A stretch of 6,042 nucleotides of DNA from Bacteroidales bacterium (GCA_017429885.1 JAFROA010000375.1:1-6042); one strand, 5' to 3'. Positions 1 to 5,822 are shown, counted from the stretch's first letter. Notes: generated by a model not told the origin, from the sequence alone. Numbers and translations: made by a program.

Positions 1-196
1 AGCGAGAACATAGGTCTTCTACTTTGAATGAAGACCCTCTTTTATAATCAAGGATAACACTAATTACGGTAGAGGATTCGTTTTCAAACAGATAGCTTAA
101 TCCTGTCGACAGGTTGTACATTATAGCTGTTTCCGACTCTTTGTGAAAGCGACCACAAGTCCATTTTGGGCGGAATAATATGGTTTCTGCTTGCAT
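1..196 (-). CDS. Partial protein with PqqD/RRE-like N-terminus
   Basis: This reading frame opens with ATG at 196-194 and stays open for 65 codons to the left edge, so the C-terminus is missing. It begins MQAETILFRPKWTCGR. A strand-turn-strand stretch with EtAIMYNLsTGlSYLFE follows at residues 22-39, then a helix (ESSTVISVIL, 40-49) and KVEDLCSR (58-65). That order, a short phrase of the type 'YN..tG..y.f', then a helix, then a second short helix, resembles PqqD-like RiPP recognition elements (RRE). These are found alone or at the N-terminus of radical-SAM or other peptide maturases. The family call comes from pattern memory only. The gene starts 21 bases after the stop of the 131-aa membrane gene on the same strand, so it is probably the next gene of the operon. 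The alternative is an unrelated hypothetical protein. That it is coding is well supported by position and by the open frame; its function is not. Confidence 0.6.
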   Translation of the reverse strand, partial: MQAETILFRPKWTCGRFHKESETAIMYNLSTGLSYLFENESSTVISVILDYKRGSSFKVEDLCSR

Positions 197-217
197 GTGA
201 ATAATATCAGATCTTTA

Positions 218-613
218 TCAACCATTTAACACTAAACTCCAGTATATAAAGTTTGCCGCCAGTCCTCCGAAGATGACTTCGAATAGTGCCGGATTAGACA
301 TAAGTTTCGGTACGCCGAAGATGCAGAGAGCTAGCAACACAATGCCTATCACAAACAACCACCCGATAGGTTTTTTCGCTGCCTTCCCGAATACCCACAG
401 AAAAAGAATTGTGACGATGACAGATAGAAATCCGCTTGAGCATAGGATACCGAACCAGCTCCAGAAGCCATGCCCGGAGTAATCAATCCCGGTAAAAAAG
501 CAAAACCCCTTGCTTCTGCAAACCAGGAACTGCACAATCGTCAGGATTGTAGTAACTCCTGAGTATATCAAGCACCCGCTTTCGGCAAACTTGTCTGAAA
601 ACTTGTAGGTCAT
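218..613 (-). CDS. Four-helix membrane protein, copy 2 of paralogous pair
   Basis: The protein has 131 residues and four predicted membrane segments at roughly 14-32, 54-77, 83-101 and 107-128. A short polar N-terminus (KFSDKF) precedes them. The loop between helices 1 and 2 carries FFTGIDYSGHG (residues 39-49). The C-terminus reads FEVIFGGLAANFIYWSLVL. It is clearly homologous along its whole length to the 126-aa product at 3788-4168: FSD+ near the start, F.TG.DY.GHG, FGVP between helices 3 and 4, and 15 of the last 22 residues identical. No enzyme or transporter family is recognised. It starts 9 bases after the stop of the 310-aa gene and is followed 21 bases later by the partial gene at the left edge, so it is an internal operon member. 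Its DNA is more AT-rich than that of copy 1 (27 of 60 bases G+C at 361-420, against 34 of 60 at 3901-3960). Roles such as assembly partner, immunity protein or small channel are all only guesses. Confidence 0.85.
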   Translation of the reverse strand: MTYKFSDKFAESGCLIYSGVTTILTIVQFLVCRSKGFCFFTGIDYSGHGFWSWFGILCSSGFLSVIVTILFLWVFGKAAKKPIGWLFVIGIVLLALCIFGVPKLMSNPALFEVIFGGLAANFIYWSLVLNG

Positions 614-622
614 ACCATTAAA

Positions 623-1555
623 TTATTTCAAAACAAAAGAATACTCTTTTATGGGGGCGTTTCCTGCTAAACGAGCCTCATTATTCTCATATTTAAACAT
701 CTTCCCTTTTAATTCCGAATACAAGGAGAAAGGTCCCGTACTATTGCTGCTGAATATCCATTCTTCTGTTCCTTTTCCGGAAACCAATGTGAGTGTTCGG
801 GGTATATTGTCGGAGACTTTTCCTGAGAGGTCTATGTGGTTTGACTCTTTGTATTTCTTGTACCAATAATAACCGGAAACATTTCCGTCATTACCGACAG
901 TTAGCTTGAACTCAACGGGATAATTTGAAGAATCATGTGTCAAATCTCCAGACAGACGGATGACATTCATTTCCGGGAAAGAAGTGAACGTTTTTATCAA
1001 TGCGTCCCCTGCCGCTTTCTGGTGTTCAGGGTAAACAGTCTCGATACTATAAATATCTCCACCTTTCAAACACTCCCTCAAGTAAAAAATACAACCGTCA
1101 TGGTCCTTGCCAGACATAACGAAGAATTGACCGTCTTTTAAATATTTATAGACGATGCTACCTGATTGTGATCGTCTTTCCAATTCATCTTCATAAGCAA
1201 CTGACAAGCCCGGGACGTCAGAGCCGTCAATAGCTTCGGCTATCAACTTGATATTCTTCTCTTTTGATTCCAACTGGACAGATCCGGAAGATTTGGATTT
1301 GATACCCAGGTAGTTTGGGTAACGGAGAATAAAAGCACCTGAAGGGTCGTTGTACAGGTCAAAGTCCCAAATAGCTGTATTCGGAGAAGCCTCTATTGGG
1401 TCTGTTTCATTATGTGCAAAGTGTTTTTCCTTTTTTTCAGAGTCGACTGAGAAACCTAGGTGCAAAAATAACAAGGAAACTATAAGGCATCCCAGGCAAA
1501 TCGCCATATCACGAATCTGCCTAACTGAATAATCATGATCACTACGGTATTCCAT
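623..1555 (-). CDS. Membrane-anchored protein with PsbP-like and beta-rich domains
   Basis: This 310-residue protein has a charged N-terminus (residues 1-16), one hydrophobic anchor (about 17-37, MAICLGCLIVSLLFLHLGF) and a polar linker to about 62. A large soluble part follows, most likely on the outer face of the inner membrane. Residues 64-194 have the layout I associate with PsbP/Mog1-like domains: an early FILRYPNYL strand and a closing ALIKTFTSF helix-strand, with two cysteines (155 and 162) that could pair. Residues 197-310 form a second beta-rich unit with LSGDL, VSGYYWYKK and IDLSGKV, a pattern I recall from secreted Bacteroidota hypothetical proteins. Two Cys lie inside the anchor (20 and 23) but no convincing lipobox is seen. 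It starts 11 bases after the 132-aa gene stop and ends 9 bases before the 131-aa gene. Domain names are from memory; the anchor and topology are read directly. A sensor or scaffold role in the envelope would fit, but is not shown. Confidence 0.85.
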   Translation of the reverse strand: MEYRSDHDYSVRQIRDMAICLGCLIVSLLFLHLGFSVDSEKKEKHFAHNETDPIEASPNTAIWDFDLYNDPSGAFILRYPNYLGIKSKSSGSVQLESKEKNIKLIAEAIDGSDVPGLSVAYEDELERRSQSGSIVYKYLKDGQFFVMSGKDHDGCIFYLRECLKGGDIYSIETVYPEHQKAAGDALIKTFTSFPEMNVIRLSGDLTHDSSNYPVEFKLTVGNDGNVSGYYWYKKYKESNHIDLSGKVSDNIPRTLTLVSGKGTEEWIFSSNSTGPFSLYSELKGKMFKYENNEARLAGNAPIKEYSFVLK

Positions 1556-1566
1556 AAGGAGTTTTC

Positions 1567-1965
1567 TTAAAAGTCGAGCAATGGTTGACTTGTGTCATCC
1601 CAAACCCGAACGAATTCCTGAAAATCGGAAAGAGGAGAAGAGGTCACGATGCCGCTTATTCCTTGAAGAGCGGAGAGAATCAGTTGATTATCACCGGAAT
1701 CTACAGCTTTGTCCAATAACTCGTAATACTTTGACAAGGCCTTGTCCCGCTCACCAAAAGTGTGATTTAATAAATCTTGGCAAGCTTTATATTTAGCAAC
1801 GGTCTCTGTGATTTTGACCTTGCTCCAAGCTTCAACGGTTTTTCTCTTTTCAGTAACTTCTTTACATCTGGCATATAAATCCATAGCCTGATCCATCTTA
1901 CCCATAAACTCATTAGCGGAGGATAAACCGGATGAGTCGGGTACCATCATTTGTTCTTCTTCCAT
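1567..1965 (-). CDS. Small soluble helical protein, coupled to 532-aa gene
   Basis: This 132-residue protein has no signal peptide or membrane segment and is probably cytoplasmic. Residues 17-90 are almost continuous amphipathic helix rich in Lys, Glu and Ala (for example EVTEKRKTVEAWSKVKITE, 36-54), which suggests a helical bundle or coiled coil. It is followed by DKAVDSGDNQLILSALQGI (85-103), IVTSSPLSDF (106-115) and an acidic-aromatic tail. The 'GDN....AL..I..IV..SP' phrase recalls small coiled-coil proteins annotated only as hypothetical in many bacteria; this is memory, not a search. Its ATG overlaps the TAA of the 532-aa gene by one base (TAATG). This implies translational coupling, probably fixed stoichiometry and perhaps direct binding to that protein. 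Met6 and Met7 are alternative starts, but the overlap favours Met1. Confidence 0.85.
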   Translation of the reverse strand: MEEEQMMVPDSSGLSSANEFMGKMDQAMDLYARCKEVTEKRKTVEAWSKVKITETVAKYKACQDLLNHTFGERDKALSKYYELLDKAVDSGDNQLILSALQGISGIVTSSPLSDFQEFVRVWDDTSQPLLDF

Positions 1966-3563
1966 TATAATTCTGCTTTGCTTATTTTGTTGTATTCACT
2001 TGTCGCTATTACTAGTTGCTGCATCTCTTCCTTTGAGGGAAGAACCCCTTCCTTGAAAACTTTGTCCCTTAATGGGGCATAAATCTTCACGAAACCTTTG
2101 TTCGCTTTGATAATAGCCCGTATTACTTCGATTGCCCTTAAGGTGTTTGCTTTACCATCCAAATAACCATCAACAATAGCAGGGAATTTGTTCAATATCT
2201 TTTCTTGTAGTTCCAAGTTATTGTTAATGACTTCTGCTCGTTTTTCAAAATAGTCCCCAATTAGATTCAACCCTGCCTCTAGTGCTGCGGCTTTTGGATC
2301 CTCGTTTGCCTTGCGTGCTGCTTTCTTATTTGTTCCATAATAAACCAAGGTGTTTTTAACAGAAGATCCAATAAGGCCGATCATGTCCACTGACAGTTCT
2401 TTGTCACTGAAGACGGGAATATCTAAATCGGCATCGATATTGATTGAATCAGACACTGTTTTCAAGGTCTTCCCACCTGCGTTATCACGAATAAAGTTCA
2501 ATAGTTCGGCACCTAAGAAGATATTCCGGTAGGCACACACTCGAGTGTAACGGAGAATATCGTTCAAGCCAGAAGCGACTTTTTTAAGTTCCGCAACTTC
2601 GGCGCATGCGGCATCATATAGATTTTTTAGTTGTTGTGTCTTCCTTATGACTTTACTTTTGCTGGTTGCTTGGCCCAAGGTGATTAATCCGAAGAGTCCA
2701 GTGGCAGAAGTGTCTTGATCGGCAACAGATAGCAATTCGTCATACAAAGGTGAGACTCTGTCGTCCTCGAGGTCTATTTTGTATTTTGAGATTGTTTTCT
2801 CTTGATTTAAGGTCTTGTTTACCAAAATGTTGGCTTCATCCATATCTAATCGGAGTATCGTAACATCGCCGTTCTTCTCAGATTCATCTAAAGCGCTTTT
2901 AAAAGAATGAAACACAGTGCTTGACCCTGCTTCCGCCCTGATTGAAAGATCATAAAATAGTTTAAGGCGCTTTTCAAACAACTCAGACTTGGAGATATCT
3001 AAAGGATTCTCTCCATCAGCTTTGAATGTCTCAAGTTTTTGTCTCGTCTTATCATAGTTGGTATCAGTTACTGCTCCCATTGGGACAGGGATTGACGCTA
3101 TCTCACGGACCTCATCTTCAAGAGATCGATTCCTTAACCATATCTCTTTCTTTTTGTTCTCTTCAATTAGTCGCAGGATGAAACGAATCAGAAAATACAT
3201 GCTACCCGCGAGAGCAAAAAAACCGATTGTTAGTAAAAATGGTTTGGATGAGATAATCATCCAGATTCCTTTAATCAACCACGATATAACTTGATAAGCA
3301 TAATACAGGAGCATGCCCGCAGACACGATTAAGGCGAGTTTTCCAATAAATTTAGAGAAAATCACTTTAACTGGTTTCCAAAGACGCTCTTCAAGTGTGG
3401 GTTCATGGTTAATGGTAGCCAATGCCGATCCAACAGCGAGAGCGGCACCAAACAACGAATTAATCTCAATGTCCTTTTCCGGCGGATCCACATCGAACAA
3501 TAGACAATAGAGATATACCAGAAATGTAATTATTAAGATAATATTACAGATAATGAGAAACAT
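1965..3563 (-). CDS. Membrane protein with long helical cytoplasmic domain
   Basis: This 532-residue product is the largest of the operon and I do not recognise its family. Membrane segments are seen at about 2-22, 76-104 (long, possibly a pair) and 108-131, with a weakly hydrophobic, small-residue stretch at 36-51 (SLFGAALAVGSALATI). A basic-acidic region (RLIEENKKKEIWLRNR) follows the last one and places the next 400 residues in the cytoplasm by the positive-inside rule. That part is mostly helical: charged helices at 190-262 and 305-360, a short Gly-rich hydrophobic patch at 286-298 (SATGLFGLITLGQ), and helices at 420-530. No Walker motif, protease triad or nuclease motif is visible. The layout is compatible with a large membrane scaffold or with a helical membrane-active protein, but neither is shown. 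It starts 6 bases after the 71-aa gene stop and shares one base with the next gene. Its DNA is markedly AT-rich (22 of 60 bases G+C at 3241-3300; 23 of 60 at 2221-2280). Confidence 0.9.
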   Translation of the reverse strand: MFLIICNIILIITFLVYLYCLLFDVDPPEKDIEINSLFGAALAVGSALATINHEPTLEERLWKPVKVIFSKFIGKLALIVSAGMLLYYAYQVISWLIKGIWMIISSKPFLLTIGFFALAGSMYFLIRFILRLIEENKKKEIWLRNRSLEDEVREIASIPVPMGAVTDTNYDKTRQKLETFKADGENPLDISKSELFEKRLKLFYDLSIRAEAGSSTVFHSFKSALDESEKNGDVTILRLDMDEANILVNKTLNQEKTISKYKIDLEDDRVSPLYDELLSVADQDTSATGLFGLITLGQATSKSKVIRKTQQLKNLYDAACAEVAELKKVASGLNDILRYTRVCAYRNIFLGAELLNFIRDNAGGKTLKTVSDSINIDADLDIPVFSDKELSVDMIGLIGSSVKNTLVYYGTNKKAARKANEDPKAAALEAGLNLIGDYFEKRAEVINNNLELQEKILNKFPAIVDGYLDGKANTLRAIEVIRAIIKANKGFVKIYAPLRDKVFKEGVLPSKEEMQQLVIATSEYNKISKAEL

Positions 3564-3569
3564 TTGCTT

Positions 3570-3785
3570 CTATTGTTTTTTCACGTCTAAATCCGACATA
3601 TTCAACGCGTTGGCTTTCTTTAGGGAGATGCCGAACATACGCATAAAGGCGTCTTCGACGGCCTGGCCGCCGTTGACCGTGACGGGGTTGTTAAAAGGGG
3701 ACACTACCTGGACAGTCATGCCGGGCTCGATCTGCACTCCGTTGCAGATTTTCTTGCGTTTAGTTGTGATAGTGAACAGTGCCAT
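3570..3785 (-). CDS. Small DUF6140-like protein
   Basis: This 71-residue protein begins MALFTITTKRKK and contains IEPGMTVQVVSPF (19-31), NPVTVNGGQAVEDAFMRMFGI (33-53) and a final NMSDLDVKK. The first half looks beta-stranded, and the second half holds one helix (QAVEDAFMRMFGI). It closely resembles small Bacteroidales proteins that I recall as family DUF6140, whose function is unknown; the name is from memory and unverified. The frame is open upstream to 4007, but that extension would run antisense-frame through the membrane gene. The ATG at 3785, two bases after that gene's TAA and matching the family's MALF start, is the credible one. It lies between membrane copy 1 and the 532-aa gene. Its DNA is GC-rich for this operon (36 of 60 bases at 3661-3720). 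No signal peptide is seen, so it is probably cytoplasmic. Confidence 0.85.
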   Translation of the reverse strand: MALFTITTKRKKICNGVQIEPGMTVQVVSPFNNPVTVNGGQAVEDAFMRMFGISLKKANALNMSDLDVKKQ

Positions 3786-3787
3786 AG

Positions 3788-4168
3788 TTATGATTCTAAT
3801 ACCAAACTCCAGTAAATCAGGTTGGCCGCGACACATCCGAATAACACTTCGAAAAAGATGGAGTGCGGAAGGAGTGCCGGTACTCCGAACGCGCATAGGC
3901 CAGCTATGACAATTCCCGCGAGTAAGGGCAACCAGATCGGCTGTTCCGACGCCTTCCCAATGGCCCATGTCAGGAGAATAGCGACAATCACGGCCAGGAA
4001 TGTACATGAGCAGAATAACTCCACACCATGTCCGGTATAATCAGTGCCGGTCAAAAAGATGAAGTCCCTGCCTTTGAAGATCAGGAACAGCGCGATGGAC
4101 AGAACTAGGGTAATACCTATATAGTACAGGAAACCGAGCTTTTCCAAATATCTGTCAGAAAAATCCAT
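3788..4168 (-). CDS. Four-helix membrane protein, copy 1, first gene of operon
   Basis: The protein has 126 residues from the ATG at 4168, with membrane segments at about 12-31, 52-72, 78-97 and 103-123. It is homologous end to end to the 131-aa product at 218-613, sharing FSD+ at the start, F.TG.DY.GHG (38-48), FGVP (94-97) and the C-terminal AAN.IYWSLVL. The frame is open to an ATG at 4228, but the start at 4168 is preferred. It aligns with the start of copy 2, and the extra 20 residues would begin upstream of the predicted promoter at 4192-4222. It is the first gene of the operon, followed by the 71-aa gene after only two bases. I recognise no family. The conserved polar loop (Asp-Tyr, Gly-His-Gly) in an otherwise apolar protein is the likeliest functional site. 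Confidence 0.85.
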   Translation of the reverse strand: MDFSDRYLEKLGFLYYIGITLVLSIALFLIFKGRDFIFLTGTDYTGHGVELFCSCTFLAVIVAILLTWAIGKASEQPIWLPLLAGIVIAGLCAFGVPALLPHSIFFEVLFGCVAANLIYWSLVLES

Positions 4169-4191
4169 TTGATATGTGTAATAAAGCATTT

Positions 4192-4222
4192 CAAATATGA
4201 TGAATATTCTTCCTGCCATCAA
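4192..4222 (-). promoter_or_regulatory. Predicted Bacteroidota-type promoter of the seven-gene operon
   Basis: On the minus strand a TTG (4222-4220) is followed after 20 bases by CATATTTG (4199-4192). This matches five of the six defined positions of the Bacteroidota -7 box TAnnTTTG with the usual spacing to the -33 TTG. Transcription would begin at about 4185-4188, leaving a leader of roughly 20 bases before the ATG at 4168. No other such pair facing left is seen in the gap. A scan for perfect -7 boxes facing left inside the operon found none. Confidence 0.5.
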
Positions 4223-4224
4223 GG

Positions 4225-4276
4225 TCATATTCGGGTCATTTCCCTACGGCGTCTTTGATAACTGTCGCGAATATGA
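4225..4276. repeat. 9-bp perfect inverted repeat, possible operator
   Basis: TCATATTCG at 4225-4233 is matched exactly by its reverse complement CGAATATGA at 4268-4276, with 34 bases between. The left arm starts two bases outside the -33 TTG of the leftward operon promoter, and the right arm lies about 40 bases from the rightward nitroreductase promoter. It could bind a dimeric regulator at separated half-sites, but a chance match in AT-rich intergenic DNA cannot be excluded. Confidence 0.35.
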
Positions 4277-4285
4277 GGATTGTCA

Positions 4286-4302
4286 CTGCCTAAATCTGGC
4301 AG
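4286..4302. repeat. CTGCC/GGCAG short palindrome
   Basis: CTGCC (4286-4290) and GGCAG (4298-4302) flank a 7-base AT-rich spacer. A similar element, CTGCCA-N6-TGGCAG, lies at 5861-5878 in the other divergent intergenic region. It could be a protein-binding site or the tip of a degraded dispersed repeat. No T-tract follows, so it is not a typical terminator. Confidence 0.3.
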
Positions 4303-4314
4303 CACCGGCATTTC

Positions 4315-4345
4315 TTGCTTAAATAATTAAAATCCTTTATCTTAG
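4315..4345 (+). promoter_or_regulatory. Predicted promoter of the nitroreductase gene
   Basis: TTG at 4315-4317 is followed after 20 bases by TATCTTAG at 4338-4345, which matches five of six defined positions of TAnnTTTG. The ATG at 4350 lies only four bases beyond the box, so the transcript would be leaderless or nearly so. Confidence 0.45.
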
Positions 4346-4349
4346 CGCC

Positions 4350-4964
4350 ATGAAGAAAGTAGTTATTATTGCTATCGCCATTGTGGCGGCCATGTCGTGC
4401 GGACGGCAGGGAAGTGAGTCTTCTTCAGCGGTTTCCTTCGACGAGGTGCTGGAAACCCGCCGCAGCATAAGGGATTTCGATGCGTCAAAAGAAGTCACCG
4501 AAGCTCAGGTCAGGGAAATTCTCACCACGGCCCAGGGCGCTCCATCCTGGACCAATTCCCAGCCAAGCAGGTATTATGTGGCCATCAGCCCGGACAAGGC
4601 CGATGCGGTGCGGGAACTGATCGGTGAGAGAAACAAGCAAAGCACAAAAGGCGCTCCGGTCTTTATTGTCTCTACTTTCGTCAAAGGTCTTTCCGGCTTT
4701 TCCAGAGGCAAGATATTCAATGAGATAGGGGATGGTTGGGGAGCTTACGACAATGGCCTGAGCAACGCTTACCTTGTGTTAAAGGCCTGAGCCATGGGCT
4801 TCGACACCCTGCTCATGGGCATGCGGGACTCGGATGCCTTACGCTCTCTTTTCGGCATCCCTGAAGGGGAGGAAGTCATGGCTGTAATCGCCCTTGGCCA
4901 CCGGGCCAGCGACCCGGTCAAGCCCACCCGCAAGCCTCTCGACGAGATCGCCAAGTTCTTCTGA
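4350..4964 (+). pseudogene. Nitroreductase-family lipoprotein interrupted by in-frame TGA
   Basis: The frame runs from ATG at 4350 to TGA at 4962-4964 and would give 204 positions, but codon 147 (4788-4790) is TGA. Before it lie a lipoprotein signal (MKKVVIIAIAIVAAMSC, lipobox Cys17), a short Ser/Gly linker and the flavin-binding start of the nitroreductase fold: ETRRSIRDFD (36-45) and GAPSWTNSQPSRYYV (68-82). After it, in the same frame, are AMGFDTLLMGMRD, FGIPEGEEVMAVIALGH and a terminal DEIAKFF, the usual end of the family. Both halves are therefore one gene broken by a single nonsense codon, with no frameshift. An intact protein would be an FMN-dependent NAD(P)H oxidoreductase anchored to the envelope. 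The 146-aa product lacks the C-terminal third and is unlikely to fold as an active dimer. Intact TGA stops in neighbouring genes argue against code reassignment. Sequencing error remains possible. Codon use is GC-rich, like the GNAT gene and unlike the operon. Confidence 0.85.
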
Positions 4965-4979
4965 TTTTCTGAATATCAG

Positions 4980-5573
4980 TTATTTCCGGTACGCCATCCG
5001 GAGAAAGTCCACTCCGAATATCCGGCGGTGGTCATGGCTTCTGAACCCGACCGACTCGTAGAGCCTGACAATGTCGGGCATGTCGCTGTCCACCACGAGG
5101 GTGATCAGGTCGAAACCCTTGCTTTTTCCCAGCCTGATGCCATCCTCCAGGAGAGCCCGGCCTATGCCTCTATGGCGATATTCCGGGACCACGGCGAGGG
5201 TGTCGAGGTAATATTCACCCGGTCCGGTCTCTTGTTCGGAGTCGGTGTCCATGCTGATATATTCCGGCCAAAGTTCTGAGAAAGTCTTGTGCCTCAGCTC
5301 TTTATAGTTGTCTCCGGGGTAGGAGAGGAGTGAGCCTGCGACCTTGCCGTCTATCTCGGCAATCCGGGAATTGGCGAAGGTGTAGAGAAGATCTGTCCGC
5401 CGCTCGCATTCAGTAAGGCTCCGGAATAATCCTTCATGGCCCGGATCTAACTGCCCGAAATCGTAATAGTGCATCCCGGCCATCACGCATTTGGCGAGGA
5501 ACGGCGCGTCTTCGGGCCTGGCGTCCCGGATGATGAAGTGTTTCGCTTCCGGCTTGTTTGTTTCCTTGGCCAT
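4980..5573 (-). CDS. GNAT-family N-acetyltransferase
   Basis: This 197-residue protein has a GNAT fold. The opening strand-helix is HFIIRDARPEDAPFLAKCV (12-30), with a central LDTLAVVPEYRHRGIGRALL (123-142). Its R-H-R-G-I-G (133-138) is the acetyl-CoA pyrophosphate-binding motif, and the closing VRLYESVGF (169-177) is the typical GNAT strand 6-7 region. It would transfer an acetyl group from acetyl-CoA to an amine; the substrate cannot be told from sequence. The frame is open upstream to 5807, but that stretch reads over the 64-aa gene. The ATG at 5573, two bases after the TGA of that gene, gives a normal family length and N-terminus. It is second in a two-gene unit and converges with the nitroreductase gene, with 15 bases between their ends. 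The region is GC-rich (37 of 60 bases at 5461-5520). Confidence 0.92.
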   Translation of the reverse strand: MAKETNKPEAKHFIIRDARPEDAPFLAKCVMAGMHYYDFGQLDPGHEGLFRSLTECERRTDLLYTFANSRIAEIDGKVAGSLLSYPGDNYKELRHKTFSELWPEYISMDTDSEQETGPGEYYLDTLAVVPEYRHRGIGRALLEDGIRLGKSKGFDLITLVVDSDMPDIVRLYESVGFRSHDHRRIFGVDFLRMAYRK

Positions 5574-5575
5574 CG

Positions 5576-5770
5576 TCAGTCCTCCGTTGTCGGCTCCTTC
5601 AGCCGCTTCCTGTCGTACACTTTCTTTGACCTGTGCAGGGCCTTCCGGAAAGTCACCGGCCGTCCATGCTCCGCGATCTCCTCCATCCTCGCTGCCCGCC
5701 GGTTGGCCAGCATGAAATCCGCCTCCGTGATCCGCAAGGTCTTTTTCCTGTTCTTTCTCTTCGCACTCAT
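5576..5770 (-). CDS. Small basic conserved-looking protein
   Basis: This 64-residue, strongly basic protein starts MSAKRKNRKKTLRITEADF, followed by a helix NRRAARMEEIAEHG (23-36) and RPVTFRKALHRSKKVYDRKR (37-56). I recall similar short Bacteroidota proteins ending in a 'H+SKKVYDRK' phrase, all of unknown function. Charge and size suggest nucleic-acid or ribosome binding, which is inference. It starts at ATG 5770 and its TGA ends two bases before the GNAT start, so the two are surely co-transcribed. A weak leftward box TATCTTCG (5802-5795) lies upstream, but no TTG at the right distance was found. It is not an obvious ribbon-helix-helix antitoxin, although a small gene directly before a GNAT gene invites that comparison. 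Confidence 0.75.
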   Translation of the reverse strand: MSAKRKNRKKTLRITEADFMLANRRAARMEEIAEHGRPVTFRKALHRSKKVYDRKRLKEPTTED

Positions 5771-5822
5771 AGTTTGTTTCTCCCTTTTCTCTTGCGAAGA
5801 TACTCAAATTCCGCCACTTCTC

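Noticed and set aside
3553..3909. Plus-strand frame of 118 codons
   Set aside because: It lies wholly antisense to three well-supported minus-strand genes and shows no family features.
3786..4007. Longer form of the 71-aa protein starting at 4007
   Set aside because: The extra residues lie in another frame of the membrane gene and are rich in Arg, His and Trp with no family look; MALF at 3785 is a natural start.
4169..4228. 20-residue N-terminal extension of the first membrane gene from ATG 4228
   Set aside because: It would start upstream of the predicted promoter, has no counterpart in the paralogue, and the ATG at 4168 aligns with the paralogue's start.
4788..4830. TGA 4788-4790 as selenocysteine or a reassigned codon
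   Set aside because: Nitroreductases are not known selenoproteins, no convincing SECIS-like stem was found, and TGA serves as the normal stop in neighbouring genes including this one.
4961..4979. CTGAT...ATCAG hairpin between convergent genes as a bidirectional terminator
   Set aside because: The stem is only five base pairs with a nine-base loop and no T-tract; it is too weak to call.
5576..5770. 64-aa protein and GNAT as a TacAT-like toxin-antitoxin pair
   Set aside because: The small protein shows no recognisable ribbon-helix-helix pattern and the GNAT is longer than typical toxin members; adjacency alone is not enough.
5574..5807. Longer GNAT form starting at 5807
   Set aside because: The added stretch runs out of frame over the 64-aa gene and gives low-complexity sequence; the 197-aa form matches the normal GNAT layout.
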